From the NCBI GenBank assembly GCA_947095535.1, contig OX352773.1:129038830-129102829 (forward strand): a stretch of 64,000 nucleotides of DNA, given 5' to 3'. Below the pieces are notes generated by a model. The model was not told the origin of the DNA and did no database searches. It saw nothing but the letters and a program-made list of their open reading frames with translations. The stretch is from Poecilobothrus nobilitatus (taxonomy: Eukaryota > Arthropoda > Insecta > Diptera > Dolichopodidae). Numbering within the stretch: position 1 is the stretch's first letter; each line of letters starts with the position of its first letter. The position numbers and the translations under genes were made by a program. Shown here piece after piece: positions 32,931 through 44,714 of this stretch.

Positions 32931-34936
32931 CAACTCGAAACCATTATTAGATTATTTACCATTATAAAACTATTTTTAAAACTATTTAGGTAGTACTTGA
33001 ATTTAGCCAAAATACACGATAACAAATCTTGAATACATGTATTTTTCGTTCACACAACTTTAGTCTAAAGTCGAAAACAATTAAAATATTTTAAAAATTA
33101 CTTTATTTATTTATCATTATAATTAGAAATAAAGAAAAAATATAAATCACTTTAAAAATACCCTACTATTACAAATGGTATAATAAAATTTATTTATGTA
33201 TAATGTTTGTGTTTTTATATTTTAAAACTGGTTAGAAGAGTTGTCTATCAATGATTTTGGTTGTATTTCTTTGTTTTTAATTTTAAATACTTTATTTATT
33301 CAAAAAATAATGCAAAAAACATATTTTAACATTTTTCTTTCATTCTAACATTTTCGCATAAAGAGTTTTTAATATCTTTTGTATTTAAAAATTGAAGTAA
33401 ATCAAATAATTATATATTATAACATGGCAACACTATATAAAAATTTACTTCTGATTTCTTAAGTATTCTATTTTGCATGGACTGATTATGTGTTGTTCAA
33501 GTGTATATAATGTTTATCTATGAATGCGTTAGTATTTAATATTTTTTTTTTAAATCAATAAAAATGCATGAGTAGTTTTTAGTTAAAATGAAAAAAAAGA
33601 TATGTGACTGTTAACCCTAGTGACTTGTGCTTTTTTTGTGAAATTACCTTTCAAAATACAGTTTCTGATATTATGGGTTGATATGATTGTCTCAATTATT
33701 TTATTCATTAACTTGTTGCAAAACTTATAATTAAAATTTTCTATTTTTCTGACTCTTATTTATCTACATACTTTTATTATCTTTTCCATCTCTTTTGCTT
33801 TCATTAGCATGAACATATAATATATTCATCCTCTGTTTAGAATGTTTCAAAATATAAAATCAGATTCCGGCAAATCAGATAGAACCTGCGCCACATGCAA
33901 AAATAGTAGGCTGAATTTTAATGGAAGGTTCTACAGATTACCACAGGATAGTAGCTTGTTTGATATATTGACTTCAAAATCTATATATTTATCTTATAAT
34001 TTTGTTTTACAAGAGTTTTTTATGCCGAATGGAACGTTTTAAATTCAAGGCTTTTTTTTTTATTTTGAAACTTCAATTCGATTTTTCCCTTTTTTTTAAA
34101 ATATTACATCAATAAAAATTAAATTAGGTCAAAGTTTTCAGATACAATTACAATTTTTTGATCCAGTATAGAATTTTATACAGCACACGAGTTTTGAATC
34201 TTACATACTTTGTTTATAATCTGTTTGCAAAATTCCTAAATTGATAAAAAAGAAATAAAAAATTTACCCTCAGAGGTTAAGATTTCGATTGGTATTTATA
34301 AAATGTAAAATTGTCTAAGCAAAGAAAAAATTAATATGCATATACATATACATTTATACATATATCTATATATATATATGGCTGGCTATACTACTCTATA
34401 CCCTCCATTCATTAATAATTTTTTCGGCTACTTCCTTTTATAAATTAAAGTAAAGTGACTGAAAATAAAAAAAATATAAACTATTCATAAATTATATGAA
34501 ATGAATAGAAAAAAAAAATAAATCTAACATCCTAACACATACCATTAACATCTTAAATAAAAAAAAACCTTTACATTTGTGACTTGTTCGATTTTTCGTT
34601 AGAAAAATAAAATAAATAAATTTGAAGAATGAAGAATGAGAAAAAACAGGCAAAAATAATATGTTCATTTTTTTAATGCAATGTTTCCTTCTTTGGGGCA
34701 CTACAAATTAAAAAAAATTGTGAGAGATTTTTTGTTCTACTTTCGTTATCTATATATATATAATTTCTGATATTACATAGTATGTATGCGCGCATATTAT
34801 AATTTATAATTGAATAATGAAAAAAATTTTCTTGATTACAACAGCAATTTCCCTTCTGCAAATGTTAAATTTATAGTTAATTATTACACATTTTTTTTTT
34901 TTACGAGGGACGGTGGAAAACATCAAAAGACACGCA
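32931..34936. other. AT-rich non-coding region
   Basis: No gene supported. A 66-codon open frame at 33842-34042 has a CATCKNSRLNFNGRFYRLP start with two Cys but no identifiable domain. A CATATACATATACATTTATA-type microsatellite lies at 34338-34378. Confidence 0.4.
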
Positions 34937-35114
34937 AAGGAACTGCACGAGGTTCGTCTGTGTAGTGTTGAACTCTAACCAACCAAAACCACCCCCTTTA
35001 AAACCAAACTATAGGATTGGTCCTTTAATACATAATAATATAATGTACAACTTGGTTTTGGGGAAAAGGATGGGGGAAGGATTACTTGGGTGTTTGAATA
35101 TAGGAAAATTGGGA

Positions 35115-35865
35115 TTATGCAGGATGAAGGAAAAAATTTGGATAGTTATTTTGAAGAAAGATGTTAGTGTTCTTCTTGAATTTCGATATATCGTACACAA
35201 ATGAATTACCAACTTTTGGCAACACATGTGCGGGCATAAGGTTCCATAAACGCGACGTGCGCATGACAAACGAATTTCCGAATGCTGTATTTCGCCATCT
35301 TGCCAGTTCGACAATGTATGGGTGGGCATCTGTTGCACTCCTCGTTTCACGTTGGAAAACTTTGAGTGGAGGCATCAATTGTTTTATTTCTTTAGAACAG
35401 GTGTTCACCCCTACAAGGTATCTATAAAAGAAGGTCAATGATCCAACAGTACGGCGATGGCAAAGTGGAGTGAGAGTTGAGGTAACACTGGGGTCACCAA
35501 TAAGGCGAATAGCTCTGTTTTGCACTTTGTCGAGATAACCCAGCGCTGTTTGGGGCGCTCCAGTTCAAATATGTGCGTTATACTCCATTTTCGGCCTAAT
35601 GTAAGCCGAGAAAAGTAAGAAGAGAAAGCCGTAAGAGGAGAAAAGTAAGCTTTACAGCGGTACAAGAAACCTAGACATTTAGCACCATCTTTAGCTATAC
35701 CAAAAATATGATTTGACCAGGTCAATTTCTGATTTAACTCGAATGTTTTAACATTCTCGAACCCAGAATGTTTAAATCTGTTGAGTGCTGCAAAGCTTTA
35801 CCCTGAAAAGTCAGGTTGGGTGTAGTAGTAGCTACTTTACGCGAAATTAAACAGCATTGCGTTTT
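35115..35865 (-). pseudogene. LINE B RT thumb and C-terminal region
   Basis: Bases 35725-35435 carry MTWSNHIFGIAKDGAKCLGF, and 35525-35115 the end: MQNRAIRLIGDPSVTSTL, HRRTVGSLTFFYRYLVGVNT, RWRNTAFGNSFVMRTSRLWN. The two parts are in different frames, and 35605-35655 contains duplicated AGAAAAGTAAG blocks that cause the shift. It is homologous to 8742-9180 and to the plus-strand piece at 8148. Confidence 0.8.
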
Positions 35866-37019
35866 TTAGGTGTTGAAATCAACTCTGTTAATTTCACCCC
35901 ATTTTTGGATTTTCGCTAAATCATTATTTAGCTCACTGATAGTGAAGTTTCTTGCTGTTCTATTAATTTGGTGATTAATACCACAGCGGCTATAAAATTC
36001 ATAAGAAGCTACAAGGGTGCTGTCATCTGCGAAACTATGGATTGGATTGGAGGTAATTGAAAGTAGGTCATTGATAAATATTAAGAAGAGAGTGAGGGAC
36101 AGAACCGATCCCTGAGGGACACCAGCATTAATTATAAAATTGTCAGATGAATAACCATCGACAAGTACCCGAATCATGAGATCCGAAAAGAAATCTACAA
36201 TCCATTTTAGAAAGACACTACCTAGTCCTAACGCTTTGCATTTTGCTAATAAAGCATCATGCCAAACTCGGTCGAACGCTTTAGAAATATCCAGAGCCAC
36301 TACATCAGACTCACCAGAATGGTAAAGGCTGATATTCAACTTTTCGCAAAGGTAAGTCATGAGATCACCGGTGGAACGATGGGCTCTGCTGAACCCGTAT
36401 TGTCGATCATGAAGCAAACCTCTACGATCCAGATATTTCAAAAGCTTCTGGTTTACTATTTTTTCCATTACTTTGGAAAGAACCGAGGTTATAGCAATAG
36501 GACGGTAGTTAGAGGGATCGCTTTTATTACCTTTTTTTGGAATTGGGAAAACATGCGCAACCTTCCATTGGGTAGGGTGAATACCCGAAGTAAAGGAAAG
36601 ATAAAAAAGCTTGCGTAGAGGTTTTGAAACACTTGAATAGGTATTTTTAAGAACCATGGTAGTGATACCATCTGGTAGTGATACCATCTGTTTTTTTGCA
36701 TCAAGATTTTTCAAGATTTTCATCACTGCTTTTGTCCTAAAGTATATTTTACCGAAGGAGTAGTCAACTTCAGGAACACTTGGTGGCTTTAAAGTTGACT
36801 GAGGCAGTGTCGAGTTGAAAGAGAACTGCTTGCCAAAGTTCGCTTTCTCTTTGGAATCTGACACAATCATGTTATTAATATCAACAAGCAGAGGAAAGGA
36901 AGACCCGCTAGCGTCCTCGTTTAAACCTTTTGCAAATGACCAAAAGGATTTGCTATTCTTAGGCATGTGGATAAGTTTGCGTTTCAACTTTAGGTTGAAT
37001 AAGAATTTTTGCCTGTTGA
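35866..37019 (-). pseudogene. LINE B linker and reverse transcriptase
   Basis: Part of a 468-residue open stretch (37272-35866). Linker: LKRKLIHMPKNSKSFWSFAK. RT: WKVAHVFPIPKKGNKSDPSNYRPIAITSVLSKVMEK split over blocks, HDRQYGFSRAHRSTGDLMTY, VALDISKAFDRVWHDALLAK (motif A), INAGVPQGSVLSLTLFLIFI (motif B), NPIHSFADDSTLVASYEF (motif C, FADD intact) and the start of the thumb (FNT) at the stop 35866. All three catalytic aspartates are present and this stretch has no stop codon, so it is the best preserved RT in the window. A 16-base duplication near 36658 inserts five or so extra residues in the linker. Confidence 0.85.
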
Positions 37020-38086
37020 TAACTCTCCTGCACCTGCTTCGAACCACTATATAGTTTGCCCTGAGAACCTCCGACCTATTACTTTGATACAGTTTAAAAG
37101 CCTCCTCCTTTTTAAAAATGGCTTCACTGCGAATGCGATTGTACCAAGATTTGGATTTCCGTTTAATAGTTCTCATGGAGTGAGGAATAAATAACCTCGA
37201 CATTCCTATCGCGGAAGCACAATGACCAATCAAAGGATCTGAAAAAACTGTTAAGACCCTCCCAGTACGCATGGCTGTATCGCCATACTAATTTCCTGGG
37301 AGGAATCCTTTGATTGATAATTGGGCCTACCCGGAAACTTGTTTTAACCAAACAATGGTCGGAGCCACCCAGGGGGCAACCGACTGAAACCACATATTTA
37401 TCAGGGTGTGTGGTTAGGAACAGATTCAAGAAGTAGCTTTCTTGATCAGCACGATCCGGGATCCTAGTGGGATTTTGGACAAGTTGAGAAAGATGCAAAA
37501 GAGATGAGAATAGTTCAACTTGTTTCCCAATTGAGTTTTGACTCAGAGAAGTGTTACCAGAAAAGTGAAGCCAGAAGTGTTACTGGAAAAGTGAAGCCAA
37601 TCTCTATTATGAATATTGAAATCACCCGCCAGAACAATTTCAGTTTCTGGATATGAATCCAAAATTTCATTGATCTGGTTTGAGAGATTTTCAATTTCCA
37701 CAACAGTTTCCTCTTCACTTGAGTTGGGTGATCTGTATAAGAAACATAAATGTATCACTTGCTTTCTAACAAGGATTTTTACCCAAACATAGTGGAAAGT
37801 TGGGCTAGAACATTTGAATTTATTAAGAGTGTTGAAAGCTGTGTCATTTTTAATATAGATGGCGATACCTCTTTTAGACACTTAGAAATGACTTTTAGAA
37901 ATGTGAAACGAGTGTGTAGCCAGTAATATTAAAATTATCATTCTGGCCGTTAACTTGAGTTTCACGTAGGGCAAGAATTGCTAGTTTGCCAGACTTTAAA
38001 TGACAAGTGACGGCATTGAAATTCGTCTGTAAACCACGTATATTGCAGAAATCTGCATTAAAATTGGTAATTTTGTAAAATTTCAA
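37020..38086 (-). pseudogene. LINE B APE-type endonuclease, frameshifted
   Basis: Starts at ATG 38086: FNADFCNIRGLQTNF, ILALRETQVNGQND (the catalytic Glu is kept), then after a shift near 37885 MSKRGIAIYIKNDTAF, LCFLYRSPN, VLAGDFNIHNRDWLHFSS, and after a 26-base tandem duplication (37547-37598) LVQNPTRIPDRADQESYFLN and GGSDHCLVKTSF. The SDH motif is intact. The duplication is the main cause of the frame loss. Confidence 0.82.
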
Positions 38087-38935
38087 AAAACAATATAAGT
38101 AAAAATCAACAAATTAAAATTTATAATTAGATAAAAAAGTGAAATATCAAATTAAAATTTAAATTGATAAAGAAACAATAAAAATTATAAAAATTATATG
38201 TGTACGATATGAATACCGCGAGCTTGACAATACAATTTGTTTGTGAATTAAATTAAATTAAATGTTTGAAACAAAAACAAACCTTACGTGCAATACAAAA
38301 AAAGAAAAAAGAGCACGTTATAGCAAATAAAAGTTATTGATTAATTAAGTTGATATTTACACACACTGTTATAAATAATAGTAAAATTTACAATAATATT
38401 AAACTCTTCTCAAGATCTTTTATGATAAAGTAAAAGTAAATTAGAATAAGTAAATACCACCAGAAATTACAAATTAAAATTACAGTTTAAGTTATGGTGG
38501 TATTGATTATTGAGAAGAGAAGAATTTGAACACTGACATCTATCAACGGGATGGAGTGAGAAGGATATTGCTTTTGCTTTGTTTAAAACTAGGAGATGTT
38601 AGAAAGAAAAGAACAAAAAAAAAAAATTAAAATTAAAATTAATTAATTGTAAACAAAACAACCGCGCACGTTGAATTAGAAAAATTAAAAAAAAAATAAA
38701 ATAGAATAAATTAGTCAATTTTGAATATACTAAATATTAAATAAATATAAAAAAAAAACAAAAAAAAAAAAAAAGAGAAATTAAATAACGAAAAAATAAA
38801 TAAATGTGATATTAAAAAAGAAATGTGTTATTAAAAAGAATGTGTTATTAAAAAAGCAAAAAGAAAAAGTACTTATCTTACTGCCGCCATTGGGAGTGCA
38901 GCCAAGGTTTAAAACGTGTTTTATATTTATTTTGC
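38087..38935 (-). other. LINE B 5' UTR
   Basis: Non-coding and A-rich on the plus strand. It shares ordered blocks with 11276-12066: a GAGAAGAGAAGAATTTGAAC-type block near 38512, AACAACCGCGCACGTTGAAT near 38658, and CTGCCGCCATTGGGAGTGCA near 38881. No ORF1. Confidence 0.5.
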
Positions 38936-39144
38936 ACCTTTTACTTTGCACATAATTAAAATTAAAACAAAATAAAAAATATAGATAAAAATAAAAAACA
39001 AGTGAATTTATTATTAGTTAAATTAAAATTAAAATAAAATAGATTAAGTTAAATTTAAAAATTGAGTAAATATTATTTATATTTTTAATTATTCGTAAAC
39101 GATGTTGTCAAACCGACGGTCAAATCGAATATAGGAACTTTTAA

Positions 39145-39450
39145 AATGCAAACTACTTATTATATTATCAATGAATTGTTTCAAAAATTAAATTCCGCTT
39201 CAGATTTATATAAACTTATATTAGATAACAACTTGGAGTTTGATCAGACCAAAAAATTGGAAAATAGTTTTAGCTAGTCCTATAACAAGTGCAGAATCGG
39301 AAAGATGCTTTAGTACACTTAAAAATATATAACCGTATAAATCAATTGTAATGGGACAAAATCGTTTAAATTCATTAGCAGTTCTATCAATAGAAAAAGA
39401 ATTTATTTTAAAAACTCCGAATTTCAATGATAAAGTTATCGATTTATTTT
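39145..39450 (+). pseudogene. hAT transposase C-terminal (dimerisation) fragment
   Basis: Reads YIINELFQKLNSASDLYKLI, then in a second frame IVLASPITSAESERCFSTLK, a stop, and MGQNRLNSLAVLSIEKEFIL, NTPNFNDKVIDL-like end. The S-x-E-R-x-F-S block with NRL-SL-A-LSIE is diagnostic of the hAT C-terminal dimerisation domain. The N-terminal zinc finger and catalytic domain are absent. It lies right against the Harbinger relic. Confidence 0.85.
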
Positions 39451-39590
39451 ATTTTTATTTAATTCTAGTTAACGCTTTGGGTGTAGTACCTCAGGGTGAA
39501 GTGGAAACCTACACTTTATTTTTTCATTACAGCTGTACTACTAAAGTTTGCCCACCCCAAATATGTAGTTCTAAATAAAGGAAAACTTAC

Positions 39591-40164
39591 TATCATGACA
39601 TTTATTATAATCCCTTTCTATTAAAACAAAGCGTGCTCATTTTCCCTAGGTTTTATAATTGGAATATGAGTTCCATCAACAATGCCTATAATTTCAGGAA
39701 ATTTGTATTTTCTAAAAAAAAACTCTCGCGTTTCATTGAAACGATCTTCCTTTACTTTTATCCAGCGGAGACACAAATTTTCTTCAAGTAATTTTATTGT
39801 ATTTTTAAATACTTTTGACACAGTTGTTTGTGCCATTGATATCAATTTATTTGTGCCAACATTGCTAAAATACTCAATGTTGAAGCTAATTGTAGGATCG
39901 GTGGAATTCCTGTGGCTCTTTTAATTTCTTTAAATTCAATAGTCGCCAATATCATTTTGAACGCTTCTTTATTTAATCTAAAGTGTTTCCTAAATCTAAA
40001 AATAATAAAGTTACATAGAAAATTATTATGAATTTTGCATTGACTTAAAGTAAATCCTACTCCGTTGATGACAATTCAAAAATGTTACTCAAATCTCTCA
40101 ATCTGCGCCTATTTAATAAAGTATATTCTTCATCTGACGAAGTTTCTTCATCAAAAAATATCAT
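39591..40164 (-). pseudogene. PIF/Harbinger transposase fragment, two exons
   Basis: Reading leftward, exon 1 (40164-40061) encodes MIFFDEETSSDEEYTLLNRR and 14 more codons. A GT (40060-40059) and TTATTTTTAG (ending 39996) bound a 65-base intron in phase. Exon 2 starts at 39995: FRKHFRLNKEAFKMILATIE, RATGIPPILQLASTLSI, a one-base frame loss near 39865, then NKLISMAQTTVSKVFKN, and KFPEIIGIVDGTHIPI with the first catalytic Asp of the DDE triad. Stops follow at 39625-39620. NVMI/GTAAG near 39592 looks like a second donor. The second and third catalytic residues are not in the window. Confidence 0.8.
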
Positions 40165-40437
40165 TTTTATTTTAAAATTTTAAACACTTTAAAATCACTT
40201 AAAATCACCTTTTTTTTTTTTTTTGTTATTTTCACTAAAAATTTAAAATATTGTTCTAATTTTATTTCTTTACTTTTTAAAATCTTAACTTTTCTTCTTT
40301 CACAACTACACTTTTCAAAAGCATCAACTAATTTACTATCTGTAATAAAAACGATACATTCGCTAAAAAAAGGTTTTCATAAATACAAAAAAAGTACAAA
40401 AAAAAAGCGAAACACAAAAAGCGAAACGAAATGAAAT

Positions 40438-40493
40438 AAAAAGCGTTTCATAGTTATGTGCTGATATTTTTGAGAGATAACGAAACGCTTTTT
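40438..40493. repeat. Perfect 12-bp inverted repeat
   Basis: AAAAAGCGTTTC at 40438-40449 and GAAACGCTTTTT at 40482-40493, with a 32-base loop. GCGAAAC also recurs at 40407 and 40420. It could be a small foldback element or the terminal region of a MITE. Nothing ties it to the Harbinger fragment except proximity. Confidence 0.6.
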
Positions 40494-40664
40494 GTGAAAC
40501 AGAGATACGTGCTTCCAACCCTTCATACAGTTTTTAAAAGTACTTTGCATTACTATTATCATTTTAAAGCTTTGTTCTTATTTTTTCATTATTGAAAAAA
40601 CGATACAACGTAAAATAAAAATACAACGCAACATAAAAATACAACGCATATAAATAAAAAGAAT

Positions 40665-41428
40665 GCAGAATGCAAACCAACGGGTTTTAAAAGCCCACAT
40701 TTCCAAAATATAACACAAACTGTTTAGAATTGTAAAGTGCATCAAAATTTGAAAATTTCATATAAGAAAAAATGTGAAAATAGGACTTGTGAAATTTTGA
40801 GGGACTGTAACCCTATATAACTACGAAAACCCGTCAGCATACATACAAATATATTAATGCAGCTTTAATTTTTATGTCTTGCCGAAGAAAAAGTGCCTAA
40901 GTTACAGGTGTTTAAAATTACCTAATTTTCAATTTTTGAGCCCTAATAGCACAAAAACAGGAGGTGGTCCAAAAAATTTGTGAAAAAACTTATACTCTAA
41001 AAGTTCTTTCTTACCTCAAAATTGCAAGCGCCTATCTAACATCGTGCCAGAGTTATGAAGGTAGAAAAATCATGCGAAATTTGGTTTTCATATAGCGGTA
41101 AATTTAAATACTGAATTTAAAAAAAAAAAATGTATAATTTTGATATTGATTTATAAAGGTAAAAAATTCCGTCGAGTGGCGTTTTCAGATTGAAAAAATC
41201 TTAAGCAGAACATGAGATATATGCATTTAAAATAGGGCTTTTTTTCTGTAATGAATGGGGCTACATCAAAAAGTTGTTCCACAAAATAATTTTTTTTATG
41301 AGACGTACCCATAGTTAAATTTTCTTTCCTCTATCTTTAACGTTGTAGAAGTTTTGTAAACAGACGGACGGACAGAGTGAAACTAATAGGCACATTTTTT
41401 TAAAAATGTTTTGGAAATGTGCTAAAAA
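40665..41428 (+). mobile_element. Inverted-repeat element, single-unit version
   Basis: Relative of the 2230-3507 element, about 760 bp, with GCAGAATGCAAACCAACGGG at the left, GGAAATGTGCTAAAAA at the right and the sub-terminal pair TTTTAAAAGC...CACATTTCC and its inverse. It has one internal unit where the others have two (starts near 40835 with CAGCATACATACAAATATAT). The ACAGACGGACGGACAG block is near 41360. No coding capacity. Confidence 0.75.
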
Positions 41429-41639
41429 CCGGAACAAAGAAGGAATAACTGAATTTTTATTTTACTTGACGTACTTATACAAATAAAAAAAATAAAAGAT
41501 CGTTTTACTAAAAATCTTTAATTGTTTTACTTAAGTGCAAATAGCTTTTTTTTTAGTTGTGTAAACAGCTTTTTACTTTGCTGCAAATAACAAAAAGCAT
41601 ATATGTACATATATAGTAAAATTTTGCTCTTTACTATTA

Positions 41640-42425
41640 ATGCGTCATTTTACTCACTACACTAGTTGTTAAAAATCATAACTTCAGTCACTTTGCCTCT
41701 TACGCTGGATTAAATTTGCTCAGTACTTCCATTGAAGAAGACATTTTCGAATCCAAATCATACAATAATTCCATTGTATATAATTTTCAAAACGCCAACT
41801 TTCAAAGCATAAATAATGCTTTAGCATTAATCAATTTGGTCGATCTTTTATCTATGCAGGATATCAACTCATTTATCTCTATTCTTTACTTAAAGATTTT
41901 TGAAACAATTAACGCTTTTGTGCCAAAGCAAAAAAAAAGTAAAAAAGATGGAACCACTGAACCCTGGTTAAATGGAGATCTAAGGACTTTGCGAAATCAA
42001 CGCAATAAATTGCATAAAAAAATTAAAAATACAACTGATCCTAACAATAATTTAACAAATATGAACAACGGTTTGGCCTTAGAATTTAAACAGAAGGCTA
42101 ATTTAGCTTATGAAAATTATGTCAATAATATTGGTAATAAAGTAATTACAGATCACAAAAAATTCTTTGACTTCGTTAATACAAAGCGTAAAATATTTGG
42201 TTATCCAAATTCTATTTCTAGGGATAATACTTTTTCCTCTTGCCTAATTGACATTAGTAATTTCTTTGCTGATAATTTTCAAAAAGTTTATCGTCCGCAG
42301 GAATCATTTACTAATAACGATTCTTTAATTCTCAAATCATTAAATAACTCAAACTTAACCCTATTCACAAAATAGGTGATAGAGCATCTGTTTAAAACTA
42401 CCGTGGTATAGCAATTTTATCAAAT
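41640..42425 (+). pseudogene. LINE fragment (endonuclease end, linker, RT start), deleted
   Basis: The single long frame 41716-42375 encodes NALALINLVDLLSMQDINSF, EPWLNGDLRTLRNQRNKLHK, and KKFFDFVNTKRKIFGYPNSI, a linker related to that at 1327-1734. After 42376 another frame reads IGDRASV, stop, NYRGIAILSNF, an RT finger motif, so about 150 codons between linker and this motif are missing. It breaks off at about 42425, directly at the start of a foldback element. Upstream of 41716 the frame can be followed to about 41673. Confidence 0.7.
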
Positions 42426-43195
42426 TTTGTAGAGTAAGTTATCAGCTTTAATTTTTGTGTACTAATAATTCTCATATCATAACACTTACAAAGTTATGAA
42501 GGTTCAAAATAATTTAAAATCAAATAATTATGTTTCAAACTCAATTTTCGTTTGAAACACGCCATTTATAGCATATTTCGAAACAGCTTTTCAAGCCCTA
42601 TAATTAGTACCTAATAACTTGTTCTCTACATCTAACCGTTTTTGAGATATAAAAAATAGAAGTGTTTTATTTTCCATCGCTGTGTTATTTTCAATCACAA
42701 TAGAAAAATGTGTTATTTTCAAAAGGGTGTTAACACATTTTGTGTGTTATAACACACTATTATATTCTTCATATCTCAAAAACTGTTAGAAATAGAGAAA
42801 ATGTTATTAGGTACTAATTATAGGGCTTAAAAAGCTGTTTCGAAATATGCTATAAAAAGTACTCCAAATACAGAGTATTTCAAAAGAAAATTGAGTTTGG
42901 AACATATGTTTTTCATTTTAAATCATTTTGAACCTTCATAACTTTGTAAGTGCTATGATATGGGAATTACAAAAATTAAAGCTGACAACTTACTCTACAA
43001 AACGTATTTTATCTCCCTATAGCAAGCCGTTCAAAGGTTATAGATTTTTTTATAAAAAGTCGCTAAAAAATCTTTAACCCCTCATATCTCGAAAAGGGTT
43101 CAGAATAGACCCTCACTCCAATACAATTTTTTATTCCTCTCGATATGCCCAATCACCCATTACAAGGAAGACTATCGAGTCGGAAACACCCTGTA
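42426..43195. mobile_element. Foldback element C, left end missing
   Basis: A left arm (about 42426-42660) and right arm (about 42762-43000) are inverse complements over roughly 235 bp, with a GTGTTAACACATTTTGTGTG-type core near 42725. The right arm extends to a terminal AACACCCTGTA ending at 43195. The matching ~195-bp outer left arm is absent, replaced by LINE sequence. Related to element B at 43946-44714 through shared arm blocks such as CAAAGTTATGAAGGTTCAAA and TCTTTAACCCCTCATATCTC. No coding capacity. Confidence 0.75.
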
Positions 43196-43945
43196 TATTG
43201 TTATACAAAAATTATTCTTGATAAACTCAACATCTTTTTTATGACTGCAAAAATTAAAATATTTGGCACTTTTCCTTTTATTTTTGTTGTTAATTTTGCC
43301 TAAATAAATTTTTTGTACAATATGTTATTTCTATGTGAGTGAATACGATGTAATATTTATTATTATTTTCTTTTTTTTATTGAAGAGTCAGAGCGGAAAT
43401 TTTAAAATAAAATTAAAAACCTTTATAAAATAATATAATAAATACTGGTATAAAGACTGCAATGTGCAACTTATAAACTTTAATACTTTTTATTTATTTT
43501 TATAGCTAGACTAATGTTACAATATTATTTATTTTTTATCATTATTTAAAAAAGAATCTGAAAAAAGAATACTTCTTAAATACATACATATACCTAACTT
43601 TAATTTAACAATAAAATACATAAAAAAAATTACATACTAGCTGTTCAATAATATTATATTACAAATACATAATATGTATGTACATGCTACATACTTATAT
43701 TATGTATATCATAAACATTAAAATTTTTGTTTACATGCATGTAAAAAAATTTTGAAAAAGGCATTACATATTTAAAAAAAAACATAAAAACAAGCTTTGT
43801 AATTTTGTTAAATATATAAAAATAATGTAAATAAAAAATCGTTTTGAATATAATTTTGTATTTATTATATTATGTGACACAATCGTTTATTTAAAACGAA
43901 TTACAATGGGAATAAAAATCATAAAAATATTAATTTAAATACATA
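43196..43945. other. AT-rich spacer between foldback elements
   Basis: No gene. AT-rich with ATACATA-type simple sequence around 43580-43740. Confidence 0.4.
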
Positions 43946-44714
43946 TACAGGGTGTTCGGGACTCAAGTACGCGCACTGCACTCAGTGATTGGGGGCATTA
44001 AAACAAACAAAAAATTGTACTGTAGGGGGGGAGGGGTCTATTGTGGACCCTTTTCGAGATATGAGGGATTAAAGATTTTTTAGAGACTTTTCATAAAAAA
44101 ATCTATAACTTTTGAACGGCTTACTGTAGAGAGATAAAAAAAAACATTTACTCTACATTTTGTAGAGTAAATTGTCAGCTGTAATTGTTGTATACTGATG
44201 ATCCACATATACCCAACAGTTACAAAGTTATGAAGGTTCAAAATGATTTAAAATGAAAAAACTATGTTTCAAACTCAATTTTCTTTTGAAACACCCGGTA
44301 TTTGGGGTTTATAAAAGTGTGTTATTAAAAAAAACACCTGCACTTTCGATAAAATTTTAAATTATTGATAATCTAGTGTTGTAATTTAATTTTATAACCA
44401 ATTTTATCTATTAAAAATACAATAAACACACTTTTCTATTCTTCATATCTCAAAAATGGTTAGAGATAGAGAAAAAGTTATTGGGTACTAATTATAGGGC
44501 TGACAATTTACTCTACAAAATGTATTTTTTTTATCTCTCTACAGTAAGCCGTTCAAAAGTTATAGATTTTTTTATGAAAAGTCACTAAAAAATCTTTAAT
44601 CCCTCATATCTCGAAAAGGGTCCACAATAGACCCCTCCAGTACAATTTTTTGTTTGTTTTAATGCCCCCAATTACTGAGTGCAGTGCGCGTACTTGAGTC
44701 CCGGACACCCTGTA
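43946..44714. mobile_element. Foldback element B (TACAGGGTGT ends)
   Basis: 769 bp with perfect ten-base ends TACAGGGTGT (43946-43955) and ACACCCTGTA (44705-44714). Outer arms of about 215-235 bp (43946-44182 and 44502-44714) are near-perfect inverse complements, including GCGCACTGCACTCAGT near the left end. Inner parts differ: the left arm holds a ~100-bp segment also found in element C. Flanking TA could be the target site. It is non-autonomous and has no transposase. Confidence 0.8.

Larger units (their letters stand above)
34937..38935 (-). mobile_element. LINE family B, nearly full-length minus-strand copy
   Basis: About 4.0 kb and the best copy of the family in this window. Reading leftward: 5' UTR (38935-38087), endonuclease (38086-37020), linker and RT (37272-35866), C-terminal region (35725-35115) and 3' UTR to 34937. 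The 3' end matches the 8562 copy (GGAACTGCACG, CTCTAACCAACC) and the 5' end matches at CTGCCGCCATTG near 38882. Inactivated by frameshifts and by small tandem duplications (36658-36689, 36701-36720, 37547-37598). It contains the linker that the 8562 copy lacks. Confidence 0.88.

Noticed and set aside
33842..34042. 66-codon frame with a CATCKNSRL block resembling a zinc-finger start
   Set aside because: Only one Cys pair, no partner ligands, no homologous copy in the window, and composition like its AT-rich surroundings.
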